In this document: positions 18,095-27,659 of the stretch, piece after piece
Layout: every line of letters starts with the position of its first letter
Numbering within the stretch: position 1 is the first letter of the stretch
NCBI RefSeq assembly: GCF_002778275.1
Contig: NZ_NESG01000007.1
Location: 1 to 64,000, forward strand
Direction of reading: 5' to 3'
From: Limnohabitans sp. G3-2
Lineage (GTDB): Bacteria; Pseudomonadota; Gammaproteobacteria; Burkholderiales; Burkholderiaceae_C
Length of the DNA: 64,000 nucleotides
Program-made: the position numbers and the translations under genes
The notes under the pieces: model-generated
The model's database searches: none
What the model saw: the letters and a program-made list of their open reading frames with translations, nothing else
What the model was told of the DNA's origin: nothing

Positions 18095-18583
18095 ATGTTC
18101 ACCAAATTTTGTGCAACGGTCTCCAAGATCTGCTTGGTGCTGGCCGTCGTTGGCCTGATCGCTGTGATCTTGTGTGTGCAGTGGCAGGTCATCGGTCGCT
18201 ATGTGCTCAACGACACACCCACCTGGGCCGAAGCGCTGGCCATGTTGATCGTGCTTTTTGTCACCGCCTTCGGCTTGGCCGTGGGTGTGCGTGATGCAGG
18301 CCACATTGGTCTGGAGTCTTTGGTGATCCTGTTGCCCGAAAAATGGCAACACCGCATTGAGGTGTTGATCCATGGCTTGGTGGGCCTGTTTGGCTTTTTG
18401 ATGGTGCAAGGCGGCTGGCTCTGGGCCAGTGCCAAGTGGGGTGAGAAAAAACCCATGCTGCCCGTGCCCGACGGCATCGACTATGTGCCAGTCATCATCG
18501 CCGGCGCTTTGATTTTGCTTTTCTCCATTGAACACATTGTTGCGCTCGTGCAAGGCAAAGTGGTCGAACCTGTTTGGGACTGA
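18095..18583 (+). CDS. dctQ: TRAP transporter small membrane subunit DctQ
   Basis: 162 residues, four predicted membrane helices (about 13-35, 48-70, 90-110, 130-150). The motif DTPTWAEALAMLIV is typical of DctQ. It pairs with DctM to form the transporter membrane complex. Ends 2 bp before dctM. Confidence 0.9.
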   Translation: MFTKFCATVSKICLVLAVVGLIAVILCVQWQVIGRYVLNDTPTWAEALAMLIVLFVTAFGLAVGVRDAGHIGLESLVILLPEKWQHRIEVLIHGLVGLFGFLMVQGGWLWASAKWGEKKPMLPVPDGIDYVPVIIAGALILLFSIEHIVALVQGKVVEPVWD

Positions 18584-18585
18584 TC

Positions 18586-19875
18586 ATGGAACTCACCGTC
18601 CTTGCGCTGAGCTTCACGCTCCTTTTGATTCTGGGTGTACCGGTCGCCTTTGCCATCGGTTTGTCGTCTGTGGCCACCATCTTGGCCGCCGGATTGCCGG
18701 TGGCCATGGTGTTCCAGAAAATGGTCGGGGGCATGCAGGTGTTCTCTTTTCTGGCCATTCCGTTTTTTGTGTTTGCCGGAGAGTTGATGCTCTACGGCGG
18801 CATTGCCGACCGCATCGTGCGTTTTGCCAACAGCCTGGTGGGCCATGTGCGCGGCGGTCTGGGCATGAGCAATGTGATCGGTTGCACCATCTTTGGCGGT
18901 GTCGCCGGCTCCCCTCTGGCCGATGTGTCGGCCATGGGCTCGGTCATGATCCCGCTCATGAAGAAAGAAGGTTATGACGCCGACTACGCGGTGAACGTGA
19001 CCACCCACGCGGCCTTGGTGGGCGCCATCATGCCCACCTCGCACAACATGATCATCTTCACGCTGGCGGCTTCAGGCTTGGCCTCGGTCAGTGTGCTGGG
19101 TTTGATCTTGGCGGGCTTGGTGCCCGCGATCATTTTGACGCTTTGCAATTTGGGCGCGGCTTACTGGGTGGCGGTGCGGCGGGGTTACCCGGTTCACGGC
19201 AATTTCCCGGGTTGGCTCGAAGTCTTCAAGGCCTTTGGCGCGGCTTTGCCCGGCTTGTTTGTGGTCGTCATCATTTTGGGCGGCATTTTGTCGGGTGCTT
19301 TCACCGCGACCGAGTCGGCCTCGATTGCGGTGGCCTGGGCCTTGTTTGTCACGGTGATCGTTTACCGGACCCTGACCTTTCAGAACTTCCTCAAAGCTTG
19401 TGCCAAAGCCTGCAAAACCACCGGTGTGGTGCTGCTCTTGATTGGCATTTCCAACGCCTTCGGTTATTTCATGGCCTTGTATGAGGTGCCACAGATGACC
19501 GGTGCACTGATGCAAAAAATCACCACCGAGCCTTGGATCATTTTCCTGATGATCAACATCTTGTTGTTCATCTTGGGCACCTTCCTCGACATGGCGGCCA
19601 CGATCCTGATTTGCACGCCGATCTTCATGCCGATTGCCATGCACTTTGGCATGGACCCGATGCAGTTCGGCATCATGCTGCTCATCAATTGCGCTCTGGG
19701 CCTGAACACACCGCCTGTGGGCTCAGTGCAGTTTGTCGGCTGCGCGATTGGCGGCATATCGGTGGGGCAGGTCATGCGCACCATCGCGCCTTTTTATGGT
19801 GCCCTGACCGTGGCCGTGCTCTTGGTGACCTATGTGCCTGCGTTCACTTTGTGGCTGCCGAATTTGCTCAAATGA
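18586..19875 (+). CDS. dctM: TRAP transporter large membrane subunit DctM
   Basis: 429 residues, about 12 membrane helices; PFFVFAGELMLYGGIADRIV and GCTIFGGVAGSPLADVSAMG are family signatures, and LINCALGLNTPPVG near the end is the second substrate-site loop. Sodium-driven uptake channel. Start at ATG 18586, chosen for the 2-bp spacing from dctQ. Confidence 0.93.
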   Translation: MELTVLALSFTLLLILGVPVAFAIGLSSVATILAAGLPVAMVFQKMVGGMQVFSFLAIPFFVFAGELMLYGGIADRIVRFANSLVGHVRGGLGMSNVIGCTIFGGVAGSPLADVSAMGSVMIPLMKKEGYDADYAVNVTTHAALVGAIMPTSHNMIIFTLAASGLASVSVLGLILAGLVPAIILTLCNLGAAYWVAVRRGYPVHGNFPGWLEVFKAFGAALPGLFVVVIILGGILSGAFTATESASIAVAWALFVTVIVYRTLTFQNFLKACAKACKTTGVVLLLIGISNAFGYFMALYEVPQMTGALMQKITTEPWIIFLMINILLFILGTFLDMAATILICTPIFMPIAMHFGMDPMQFGIMLLINCALGLNTPPVGSVQFVGCAIGGISVGQVMRTIAPFYGALTVAVLLVTYVPAFTLWLPNLLK

Positions 19876-19878
19876 GTG

Positions 19879-21171
19879 ATGGTGATGACCCTGGCCATCC
19901 GCTGCATCCGCATCACACCCATCGCGTTCCGTGATCCGCCGCTGCTCAATGCGGCGGGCATCCACGAGCCCTGGGCTTTGCGCTCGATCATCGAGATCGA
20001 AACCGCCTGTGGGCGCGTGGGCATCAACGAGACCTATGGCGACCAGTCCATGCTCGATGTGCTGGCCAAAGCCGCACCGGCTTTGCAGGGCCTCTCGCCC
20101 TGGGACCTCAACACCATGGAGACCCGAGTGGCCGCGTTGGTGGCGCCTGGCCATAGCGGCTCGGAGTTTTTGGGTGAACAGATCTCTTTGGCGCCCGGCA
20201 CCCACGTGTCCAAGAACGTGGCCAAGGTCATCAGCGCTTTTGAGGTGGCCATGCTCGATCTGCAAGGTCAGCTGGCCAATGCCCCGATCGTTGACCTGTT
20301 GGGCGGTGCTGCGCGAGATACCGTGCCATTCAGCGCTTATCTGTTTTTCAAATACGCCGAACACATTGACAAACCTTACAGCGCTGATGCCTATGGCGAA
20401 GGCTTGAGCCCCGAACAGATGGTGGCGCAGGCGCGCACCATGATTGACCCACATGGCTTCAAGAGCATCAAGCTCAAGGCCGGAGCCTTGCCGCCCGAGC
20501 AGGAGGTGGCGGCGCTGCTGGCCCTGGCCGAAGCTTTTCCGGGTGCCCCCCTGCGCATCGACCCCAACGCCAACTGGACCGTGGCCACCAGCCTCAAGGT
20601 GGTCGAGCAGCTGCGCGGCGTGCTGGAGTATTACGAAGACCCTGCGCCCGGACTGGACGGCATGGCCGCGATTGCCCAGCAATGTGACGTGCCCTTGGCC
20701 ACCAACATGGTGGTGACGGACTACAAAGAATTTGCTGAGAACGTGCGCCTGGGGTGCCCAGTGCGCATTGTGCTGTCCGACCATCACTACTGGGGTGGCC
20801 TGCGCACCACGCAGCAGCTCTCGCGTCTGTGCCAGACCTTTGACATGGGGCTGTCCATGCACTCCAACTCGCACTTGGGCATCAGCCTGACCGCGATGAC
20901 ACATCTGGCCGCTTCGGTGCCGCATTTGGCCTACGCCTGTGACACGCATTACCCTTGGCAGGACGACGAAGTGGTGCAGGGTGGTCGCCTGAAGTTTGAA
21001 AACGGCAGCCTGCGTGTGCCCCGTACACCGGGGCTGGGGGTCACCATCGACCCTGAAGCGCTGGCCCGTTTGCACAACAACTACTTGCATTGCGGCATCC
21101 GCAACCGCGATGATGGGGGTCAAATGCGCAAGTACGACCCCAGTTTCACGGGCAAACAACCCCGCTTTTGA
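19879..21171 (+). CDS. Second glucarate-dehydratase-subgroup enolase
   Basis: About 430 residues; starts at GTG 19876, ATG 19879 or ATG 19885 are all possible and overlap or abut dctM. Catalytic set is complete: K-x-K in IKLKAG, D-x-N in [27 protein letters not shown] and His in [10 protein letters not shown]. These segments align clearly with the gudD product of this window, yet differ throughout, so it is a divergent paralogue within the same subgroup. Probable substrate is another aldarate or sugar acid; I do not assign one. Confidence 0.8.
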   Translation: MVMTLAIRCIRITPIAFRDPPLLNAAGIHEPWALRSIIEIETACGRVGINETYGDQSMLDVLAKAAPALQGLSPWDLNTMETRVAALVAPGHSGSEFLGEQISLAPGTHVSKNVAKVISAFEVAMLDLQGQLANAPIVDLLGGAARDTVPFSAYLFFKYAEHIDKPYSADAYGEGLSPEQMVAQARTMIDPHGFKSIKLKAGALPPEQEVAALLALAEAFPGAPLRIDPNANWTVATSLKVVEQLRGVLEYYEDPAPGLDGMAAIAQQCDVPLATNMVVTDYKEFAENVRLGCPVRIVLSDHHYWGGLRTTQQLSRLCQTFDMGLSMHSNSHLGISLTAMTHLAASVPHLAYACDTHYPWQDDEVVQGGRLKFENGSLRVPRTPGLGVTIDPEALARLHNNYLHCGIRNRDDGGQMRKYDPSFTGKQPRF

Positions 21172-21179
21172 GCACTTTG

Positions 21180-22763
21180 ATGGACAAGAACACACCCATT
21201 CGCCCTCTGGCCATCCGCATGCACCCGGATGACAACGTGGCCATCATTGCCAACGACGGAGGATTACCTTCGGGCACGGTCATGCCCGAAGGTCCTGCGA
21301 CCGGTCTGGTGTTGCGTGACAAGGTGCCGCAAGGCCACAAGGTGGCTTTGACCGATATCGCTGCGGGTCAAGCCGTGCGCCGCTACAACGTGCCCGTGGG
21401 TTACGCCCGCGAATCCATGGCAGCAGGCAGCTGGGTCCATGAGCGTTTGCTCGACATTCCGCCTGCACGCGAGTTGCAAGATCTGCCCATGGCCACTCAG
21501 CCAGCACCGGCCTGGCCTCCGCTCGAGGGCCATACCTTTGAAGGCTATGTGAATGCGGATGGCTCGGTCGGCACGCGCAACCTGCTGGCCATCACGACCA
21601 CAGTGCAATGTGTGGCGGGTGTGGTCAAAATTGCCGTGGAGCGCATCGAACGCGAGTTGCTGCCGCTTTACCCCAATGTGGACGGTGTGGTGGGCTTGGA
21701 ACACAGCTACGGTTGTGGCGTAGCGATCGACGCGCCGGGCGCTGAGATCCCTATCCGTACCCTGCGCCACATCAGCCTGAACCCCAATTTTGGTGGCGAG
21801 GTGATGGTGGTGAGCTTGGGCTGCGAGAAACTGCAGCCATCTCGCTTGCTGCCACCTGGCAGCTTCCCGATCCACGATGGCCGTGACAAGGAACAAGGCC
21901 CCGACCTGGTGTGTCTGCAAGACGATGAGCACGTCGGCTTCATGTCCATGATCGACGACATCGTGCAACGTGCCAAACCCCATTTGGAGCGCTTGAATGC
22001 TCGCAAGCGACAGACCGTGCCCGCGAGTGCTCTGGTGGTGGGTGTTCAGTGCGGTGGCAGCGACGCGTTCTCGGGCGTGACCGCCAACCCGGCGGTGGGC
22101 TTCATGGCCGATCTGATCGTGCGCGCGGGTGGCACGGTGATGTTTTCTGAAAACACCGAAGTGCGTGATGCGGTGGAGCAGCTCACCAGCCGCGCCGCGA
22201 CGCCGCAAGTCGCGCAAGACGTGGTGCGCGAACTCGGCTGGTACGACCAATACCTCGACCGTGGTCGGGTGGACCGCACGGCCAACACCACACCGGGCAA
22301 CAAGGCGGGCGGGCTGTCGAACATTGCCGAAAAAGCCATGGGCTCGATCATCAAGAGTGGCAGCGGCGCCATTGCGAGCGTGCTCGCGCCCGGCGACAAG
22401 CTCAAGCCAGATCAAAAAGGCCTGGTGTTCGCGGCCACCCCTGCCAGCGACTTCATCTGCGGCACGCTGCAGTTGGCCGCTGGCATGAATGTGCATGTGT
22501 TCACCACCGGCCGGGGTACACCCTATGGCCTGCAAGCCTGCCCGGTGGTCAAGGTGGCGACCCGCAGCGATTTGGCGCGTCGCTGGCACGACTTGATGGA
22601 TTTCAACGCAGGTCAGATCGCCGATGGCGAGATGACGATTGAAGACGCTGGCTGGGCGCTGTTTCGCATGCTGCTCGAAACCGCCAGCGGTCACAGAACA
22701 TGGGCTGAGCACTGGAAACTGCATAACGCACTGGTGCTGTTCAACCCGGCTCCGATCACTTGA
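21180..22763 (+). CDS. garD: Galactarate dehydratase (UxaA/GarD family)
   Basis: 527 residues (E. coli GarD 523). N-terminal SAF-like domain ([10 protein letters not shown] ... [13 protein letters not shown]), then the UxaA catalytic domain with [45 protein letters not shown] and FSENTEV. It dehydrates galactarate to 5-keto-4-deoxyglucarate, an iron-dependent reaction unrelated to the enolases. ATG 21180 chosen over a TTG 12 bp earlier that overlaps the upstream stop. Confidence 0.9.
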   Translation: MDKNTPIRPLAIRMHPDDNVAIIANDGGLPSGTVMPEGPATGLVLRDKVPQGHKVALTDIAAGQAVRRYNVPVGYARESMAAGSWVHERLLDIPPARELQDLPMATQPAPAWPPLEGHTFEGYVNADGSVGTRNLLAITTTVQCVAGVVKIAVERIERELLPLYPNVDGVVGLEHSYGCGVAIDAPGAEIPIRTLRHISLNPNFGGEVMVVSLGCEKLQPSRLLPPGSFPIHDGRDKEQGPDLVCLQDDEHVGFMSMIDDIVQRAKPHLERLNARKRQTVPASALVVGVQCGGSDAFSGVTANPAVGFMADLIVRAGGTVMFSENTEVRDAVEQLTSRAATPQVAQDVVRELGWYDQYLDRGRVDRTANTTPGNKAGGLSNIAEKAMGSIIKSGSGAIASVLAPGDKLKPDQKGLVFAATPASDFICGTLQLAAGMNVHVFTTGRGTPYGLQACPVVKVATRSDLARRWHDLMDFNAGQIADGEMTIEDAGWALFRMLLETASGHRTWAEHWKLHNALVLFNPAPIT

Positions 22764-22812
22764 GCATCCAAGCCCCTCTGCTTTTTTGACACGACAACAC
22801 CAGGAGACAAAG

Positions 22813-23793
22813 ATGATGAAAAAACGCCAACTGCTCACCGCGATCGGCCTCGCTGGTCTGGGCTTGCTCAGCCAAGGCCAAGCCTTGGCCCAAGCCGATT
22901 ACCCCAACAAACCGATCAAACTGATCGTGGCTTTTCCACCTGGCGGCACCAGCGATGTCATGGGCCGCTTGATGGCCGAGGAACTGACCAAAGTCCTGAA
23001 ACAGCCCGTGGTTGTCGAGAACATCGGTGGCGCCGGGGGCATTGTCGGCACCGATCGCGCCGTCAAGATGCCTGCAGATGGTTACACCATCATCCAGACC
23101 GGCGTGGGCCAGAACGCTGTGGCGCACGGCCTGGACCCCAACATCAAATACAACTCGGTGACCGATTTCATTCACCTCGCGCAGGTGCACTCGGGCCCCA
23201 ACGTGCTGCTGGTTCACCCTTCACAACCGTTCAAGACGGTGAAAGAATTGGTGGAGCATGCCAAGAAGAACCCCGGAAAACTCGATTACGGCTACACCCA
23301 TGCAGCCTCAGGACACATGGCGATGGAATTGTTCAAGCAGACCGCTGGCATTTTCCTGACGGGCATTCCTTACCGCGGCGGCGGTCCCATGCTCAACGAC
23401 TTGCTGGCCGGTACCGTGCCCATGGTCTTTTTGAACCAGGATGTGGCGCTGCCCCATGTCAAAGCCGGCAAGCTGCGGGCACTGGCCGTGACCAGCAAAG
23501 AGCGCAATGCGCTTTACCCGGATGTACCGACCGTGGCCGAATCCGGCTACAAGGGTTTTGAAGCGCTGTCTTGGTCGGGCTTGTCGGTGGCCAAGGGCAC
23601 GCCCCAGCCGATCGTGGACAAGCTCGAAGCGGCCATGGCACAGGCCATGCAGTCAGCCAATTTCAAGCAACGCCTGACTTCGACTGGCTTTGTGATTCCC
23701 GCTCAAGGCAGCAAGCCCTACACCGAGTTCGTCAAGTCCGAGTTGGACCAGTGGACCCGTGTGATCAAGACCGCCGGCATCAAACCCCAATAA
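22813..23793 (+). CDS. Bug-family (TctC-like) periplasmic receptor 1
   Basis: 326 residues with a signal peptide ending near QALAQA. Bug signatures: YPNKPIKLIVAFPPGGTSDVM at the mature N terminus and GTVPMVFLNQDVALPHVKAGK. Start ATG 22813 follows CAGGAGACAAAG. Such receptors normally feed TctA-TctB, but neither lies in this window. Ligand inferred to be a sugar acid. Confidence 0.9.
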   Translation: MMKKRQLLTAIGLAGLGLLSQGQALAQADYPNKPIKLIVAFPPGGTSDVMGRLMAEELTKVLKQPVVVENIGGAGGIVGTDRAVKMPADGYTIIQTGVGQNAVAHGLDPNIKYNSVTDFIHLAQVHSGPNVLLVHPSQPFKTVKELVEHAKKNPGKLDYGYTHAASGHMAMELFKQTAGIFLTGIPYRGGGPMLNDLLAGTVPMVFLNQDVALPHVKAGKLRALAVTSKERNALYPDVPTVAESGYKGFEALSWSGLSVAKGTPQPIVDKLEAAMAQAMQSANFKQRLTSTGFVIPAQGSKPYTEFVKSELDQWTRVIKTAGIKPQ

Positions 23794-23807
23794 GAAAACA
23801 ATTCCCC

Positions 23808-24926
23808 ATGTCCGATGCCATCTCTTGGGTGCGGGTGTCCGCGTGCACCTTGCCGTTGGCCAACCCCATCAGCGACGCCAAGGTGCTGACAGGCCGGCAA
23901 AAGCCGATGACCGAAATCGCCATTCTGTTTGTCGAGATCAAAACCAAGGATGGCGCTGAGGGTTTGGGCTTTTCTTATTCCAAGCGAGCAGGTGGCCCTG
24001 GCCAGTTCGCGCACGCCAAAGAGATTGCTCCGGTGTTGATTGGGGAAGACCCGAGCGACATCGCCAAGCTCTGGGACAAGCTGTGCTGGGCAGGTGCATC
24101 GGTAGGCCGCAGCGGCCTCTCTGTTCAGGCCATCGGGGCTTTTGATGTGGCTTTGTGGGACTTGAAAGCCAAGCGCGCGGGCTTGTCTCTGGCCAAGTTG
24201 CTCGGCACGCACCGCGACAGCGTGCGCTGTTACAACACCTCGGGCGGTTTTTTGCATACACCGCTGGATCAGCTCTTGGTCAACGCTTCGGCCTCGGTGG
24301 CCAAGGGCATTGGCGGTATCAAGCTCAAAGTGGGTCAGCCCGACTGTGACAAAGACATCGAGCGCGTGAGCGCCGTGCGCCAACATCTGGGCGATCGGTT
24401 TCCGATCATGGTGGACGCCAACCAACAATGGGACCGCCCCACCGCGCAGCGCATGTGTCGCCGCTTGGAGCCGATGAACTTGGTCTGGATCGAAGAGCCT
24501 TTGGATGCCTACGACCATGAAGGCCATGCCGCGCTGGCTGTGCAGTTGGATACCCCGATTGCCACGGGTGAGATGCTGACCAGCGTGCAGGAGCACTGGG
24601 ACTTGATCCGCCACCGCGCTGCTGATTTCCTGATGCCCGATGGCCCTCGCGTGGGTGGCATCACCCCATTCCTCAAGATTGCGCAGCTGGCTGAACACGC
24701 TGGCGTCATGCTGGCGCCGCACTTTGCGATGGAGTTGCACATCCATTTGGCTGCAGCCTACAAAACCGAGCCTTGGGTCGAGCACTTTGAATGGTTGGAG
24801 CCCCTGTTCAATGAACGCATCCAAATCCAAGACGGCCGAATGCTGGTGCCGACCTTGCCGGGTTTGGGCGTGTCCCTCAGCGAGCAGGCCCGTCGCTGGA
24901 CGCAGGGCAGTGTTGAGTTGTCGTGA
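23808..24926 (+). CDS. Mandelate racemase-family enolase, galactarate/L-talarate dehydratase-like
   Basis: 372 residues. Catalytic parts: K-x-K in GGIKLKVG, D-x-N in MVDANQQWD, IEEPLDAYDHEG, ATGEMLTSV and His in APHFAMELHIH. The TRAP/HFAMELH pattern matches the talarate/galactarate dehydratase group rather than GudD. It would give 5-keto-4-deoxyglucarate from galactarate or talarate. Lies between two Bug receptor genes, 14 bp after the first. Confidence 0.8.
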   Translation: MSDAISWVRVSACTLPLANPISDAKVLTGRQKPMTEIAILFVEIKTKDGAEGLGFSYSKRAGGPGQFAHAKEIAPVLIGEDPSDIAKLWDKLCWAGASVGRSGLSVQAIGAFDVALWDLKAKRAGLSLAKLLGTHRDSVRCYNTSGGFLHTPLDQLLVNASASVAKGIGGIKLKVGQPDCDKDIERVSAVRQHLGDRFPIMVDANQQWDRPTAQRMCRRLEPMNLVWIEEPLDAYDHEGHAALAVQLDTPIATGEMLTSVQEHWDLIRHRAADFLMPDGPRVGGITPFLKIAQLAEHAGVMLAPHFAMELHIHLAAAYKTEPWVEHFEWLEPLFNERIQIQDGRMLVPTLPGLGVSLSEQARRWTQGSVELS

Positions 24927-24960
24927 TGGCTGTGTATTTTTTTCAAAACCAGAGATTGAA

Positions 24961-25932
24961 ATGAAAAAACCTTTGTTATTGGCTGCCTTGGCAGCGGTTC
25001 TGATCACACCCATGGCACCTGCTTGGACTCAGGCGGCTTTCCCGTCCAAGCCCATCAAAATCGTGGTGCCGTTCCCAGCCGGTGGCACCTCCGATGTGTT
25101 GGCCCGCATATTGGGTCAGAAGATGACCGAAAGCTGGGGCCAGCCCGTGGTGATCGAGAACAAGCCTGGCTCCAGTGGCAATTTGGGCGCGGACCTGGTG
25201 GCCAAATCGCCTGCCGATGGGCATACCTTGGTGCTGATGGACGTGGGCAATCTGGTGATCAGCCCGGCCTTGTTCAAGCTGCCCTTCCAGGTCGAGAAAG
25301 ACTTTGCCCCTGTGGCGATGGTCGCGTATTCGCCCCATTTGCTGGCCGTGAGCACCAAAGTGCCCGCCAATACCCCTGCCGAATTGGTGGCTTACGCCAA
25401 GGCGCAAAAGGGTAAGGTCAATTACGCGGTGGCGGCCGGCATGGGCAGTGCCTCGCATCTGGCGGGCGTCATGTACGCGCAGCGCAACGGCATCGAGTGG
25501 GGCTATGTGCCTTACAAAGGGGGTGCACAAGCCATCACCGATTTGATTGGCGGGCAAGTGGATGTCATGTTCAATGGCATGGTGGCCACTTACCCGCACG
25601 TCAAGGCGGGCAAGATCAAACTGATCGCCATCTCGAGCACCCAACGCAACGCACAAATGCCCGGCACGCCGACCGTGGCCGAGAGTCTGCCGGGCTTTTT
25701 GACGGGCAGTTTCCAGGGCTTACTGGCCCCAGCGGGCACACCCAAGGCGGTCGTTGACAAGCTGCATGCCGAAGTTCAACGCATTGCCGCCTTGCCAGAG
25801 ATCAAAGAGCGTTTGACCGCATTGGGCGCGGAGCCCTCGGGCATGACGCCCGAGCAATTTGGTCAATGGATGCGCTCAGAAATTCCAGCGATGGCCAAAA
25901 TCGTCAAGGACGAAAAAATCACGGTGGAGTGA
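24961..25932 (+). CDS. Bug-family (TctC-like) periplasmic receptor 2
   Basis: 323 residues, signal peptide to about AWTQA, then FPSKPIKIVVPFPAGGTSDVL, the same signature as receptor 1 but clearly diverged. GGQVDVMFNGMVATYPHVKAGK is the second family motif. Last gene of the plus operon; meets the hemerythrin gene tail to tail 15 bp later. Confidence 0.9.
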   Translation: MKKPLLLAALAAVLITPMAPAWTQAAFPSKPIKIVVPFPAGGTSDVLARILGQKMTESWGQPVVIENKPGSSGNLGADLVAKSPADGHTLVLMDVGNLVISPALFKLPFQVEKDFAPVAMVAYSPHLLAVSTKVPANTPAELVAYAKAQKGKVNYAVAAGMGSASHLAGVMYAQRNGIEWGYVPYKGGAQAITDLIGGQVDVMFNGMVATYPHVKAGKIKLIAISSTQRNAQMPGTPTVAESLPGFLTGSFQGLLAPAGTPKAVVDKLHAEVQRIAALPEIKERLTALGAEPSGMTPEQFGQWMRSEIPAMAKIVKDEKITVE

Positions 25933-25947
25933 CCCACTGGGTCGGGT

Positions 25948-26448
25948 TCAGCTGCAGCTGACGCTGCCGCAGCCCGACATGGTCACTTTTTGGACGGCCG
26001 AAGGGTCGGCCAGGGTTTCGGTCACGCTGTCAAAGCCCACGGACTTGAGGTGTGCGGCCAGCCCGGCGTCCATGCTGTTGGCGTGACCCGGAAACCACTC
26101 GGCCAATGCTTCGGCCATGCGGGTGATGATGGTGGTGTCGCTGTCCAGGTAGTGGGCTTCGACGACGCGCATGGTTTCCAAGATGGTGGCGTGGTGTTCG
26201 GCGTGGCAGTTGTCCGCTGAAAAACCGGTGGCCAACATCCAGCGCTCTTCTTGCGCGAAATGCTCCACCGTGTGGTTCAGGAAGGCCTTGTAGACCGGTA
26301 ACTGCTGGTCTTCGGGCGTGGCCAAAATCTGGTTGATCATGTCCACAAATTCTTGGTGCGTTTCGTCCATGCGGGCGTCGCCCGTCTGCAGGGAATCGGT
26401 CCAGGGCATCAGGGTGGGGGCGGCAGTGGCTTGGGCAGTGTGTGACAT
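25948..26448 (-). CDS. Bacteriohemerythrin with cysteine tail
   Basis: 166 residues from ATG 26446-26448 (10 more residues possible). Diiron ligands: H in DETHQEF, H and E in HTVEHFAQEERWM, H in HAEHH, and H/D in WFPGHANSMD. The C terminus extends about 35 residues beyond the four-helix core and ends CGSVSCS, unusual for the family. Members bind oxygen or buffer iron. Confidence 0.87.
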   Translation of the reverse strand: MSHTAQATAAPTLMPWTDSLQTGDARMDETHQEFVDMINQILATPEDQQLPVYKAFLNHTVEHFAQEERWMLATGFSADNCHAEHHATILETMRVVEAHYLDSDTTIITRMAEALAEWFPGHANSMDAGLAAHLKSVGFDSVTETLADPSAVQKVTMSGCGSVSCS

Positions 26449-26515
26449 GGTAGAAAATGATTGGGACTGTCGGCTCAATTATCGCCCTTCAGGCGCGGCC
26501 TTAGGGCTGCAGGGG

Positions 26516-26542
26516 TCGAACAGGCCGAACAGGCCGAACAGG
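26516..26542. repeat. 9-bp tandem repeat, three copies
   Basis: (T/C)CGAACAGG repeats at 26516-26524, 26525-26533 and 26534-26542 between the divergently transcribed hemerythrin and YdjM-like genes. Confidence 0.8.
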
Positions 26543-26630
26543 TCGGCCAAGGGCTAGGCCTGTGAACAGACAGGTCATGCGCAAGCCTTTAACCTCTGCA
26601 CTTTCGACATTGGATCGCTGAGTCACCACC

Positions 26631-27659
26631 ATGGATTCCGTCACACAAGTCCTCTTGGGCGCCTCGGTTGGGGTGGCCGTCATGGGGCGGCGCACTGCGC
26701 TCTGGAAGTCTGCCCTCTGGGGTGGCGTTGCCGGCCTGTTGCCTGACCTCGATGTGCTGATCGACCATGGGGACCCGGTCCTCAACATGATTCGGCACCG
26801 GGCCGAGACCCACGCCTTGCTCTTGCTCACGCTCTTTGCATTTCCGATGGCGTGGGGGGTGAGCCGCATTCATCGCCAGCCTCAGCTTTATGGGCGCTGG
26901 TGGTGGGCCATCGCCTTGGCGCTGGTCACGCACCCTTTGTTGGACCTGATGACCGTTTATGGCACCCAGGTTTTCCAGCCTTTCACCGACGAAGCCTATG
27001 GTTTGGGCAGCATCTTCATCGTCGACCCGGTGTACTCATTGCCCTTGTTGGCCGGGGTCATCGCGGCGCTGCGCATCAAGAGGACAGGCCAGGCCTTGCG
27101 CATCAATGCCTGGGCACTGGCCTTCAGCACGGCCTATTTGGCCTGGAGTGCGCTGGCGCAAGCGTGGGTGACGCAGCACGCCCGCGAGTCCTTGCAAGCG
27201 CAAGGCTTGCCCAGCCAACAGCTGTTGGTCACACCCGCGCCTTTCAACACGGTGTTGTGGCGCGTGGTGGCCATGGATGGCGAGCGGTTTCACGAGGGCT
27301 TTTACGCGTTCATGGACGGCGACAGGGCCATTCGATTTGTGGCCCATGCGCGGGGCGCGGCTTTGGCGGCAGAAAACGCCCAACACCCTCAGCTGCAGCG
27401 TTTGAGCCGTTTCACCGATGGCTTTTTCAAAATCCAACGCGACGAGGACCGGTTGGTCGTGACCGACCTGCGCATGGGGCAAGAGCCCGCTTACGTGTTT
27501 GCTTTTGACATTGGCCCGCCATTGGCGGCTGGCCAGAGCCATGAGCCTGCAAAGCAACAAGCCCGCCGGATGGATGTCGGAGCGGGCTTGAAGTGGCTGG
27601 GGCAGCGGCTCATGGGGCGCGATGTACCGCCCCCCGGCACGGCAGGCGGCTCAGACTAA
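26631..27659 (+). CDS. YdjM/YfhO-type membrane metal-dependent hydrolase
   Basis: 342 residues. The N terminus [20 protein letters not shown], then [14 protein letters not shown] and RAETHALLL, is the LexA-regulated YdjM family pattern with conserved D and H residues in a membrane protein. Four to five membrane helices in the first 170 residues, then a soluble domain. Catalytic activity has not been established for the family. Its end overlaps argH by 9 bp tail to tail. Confidence 0.85.
   Translation: MDSVTQVLLGASVGVAVMGRRTALWKSALWGGVAGLLPDLDVLIDHGDPVLNMIRHRAETHALLLLTLFAFPMAWGVSRIHRQPQLYGRWWWAIALALVTHPLLDLMTVYGTQVFQPFTDEAYGLGSIFIVDPVYSLPLLAGVIAALRIKRTGQALRINAWALAFSTAYLAWSALAQAWVTQHARESLQAQGLPSQQLLVTPAPFNTVLWRVVAMDGERFHEGFYAFMDGDRAIRFVAHARGAALAAENAQHPQLQRLSRFTDGFFKIQRDEDRLVVTDLRMGQEPAYVFAFDIGPPLAAGQSHEPAKQQARRMDVGAGLKWLGQRLMGRDVPPPGTAGGSD

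Noticed and set aside
26516..26542. Possible CRISPR-like repeat
   Set aside because: Units are 9 bp and directly adjacent without spacers.
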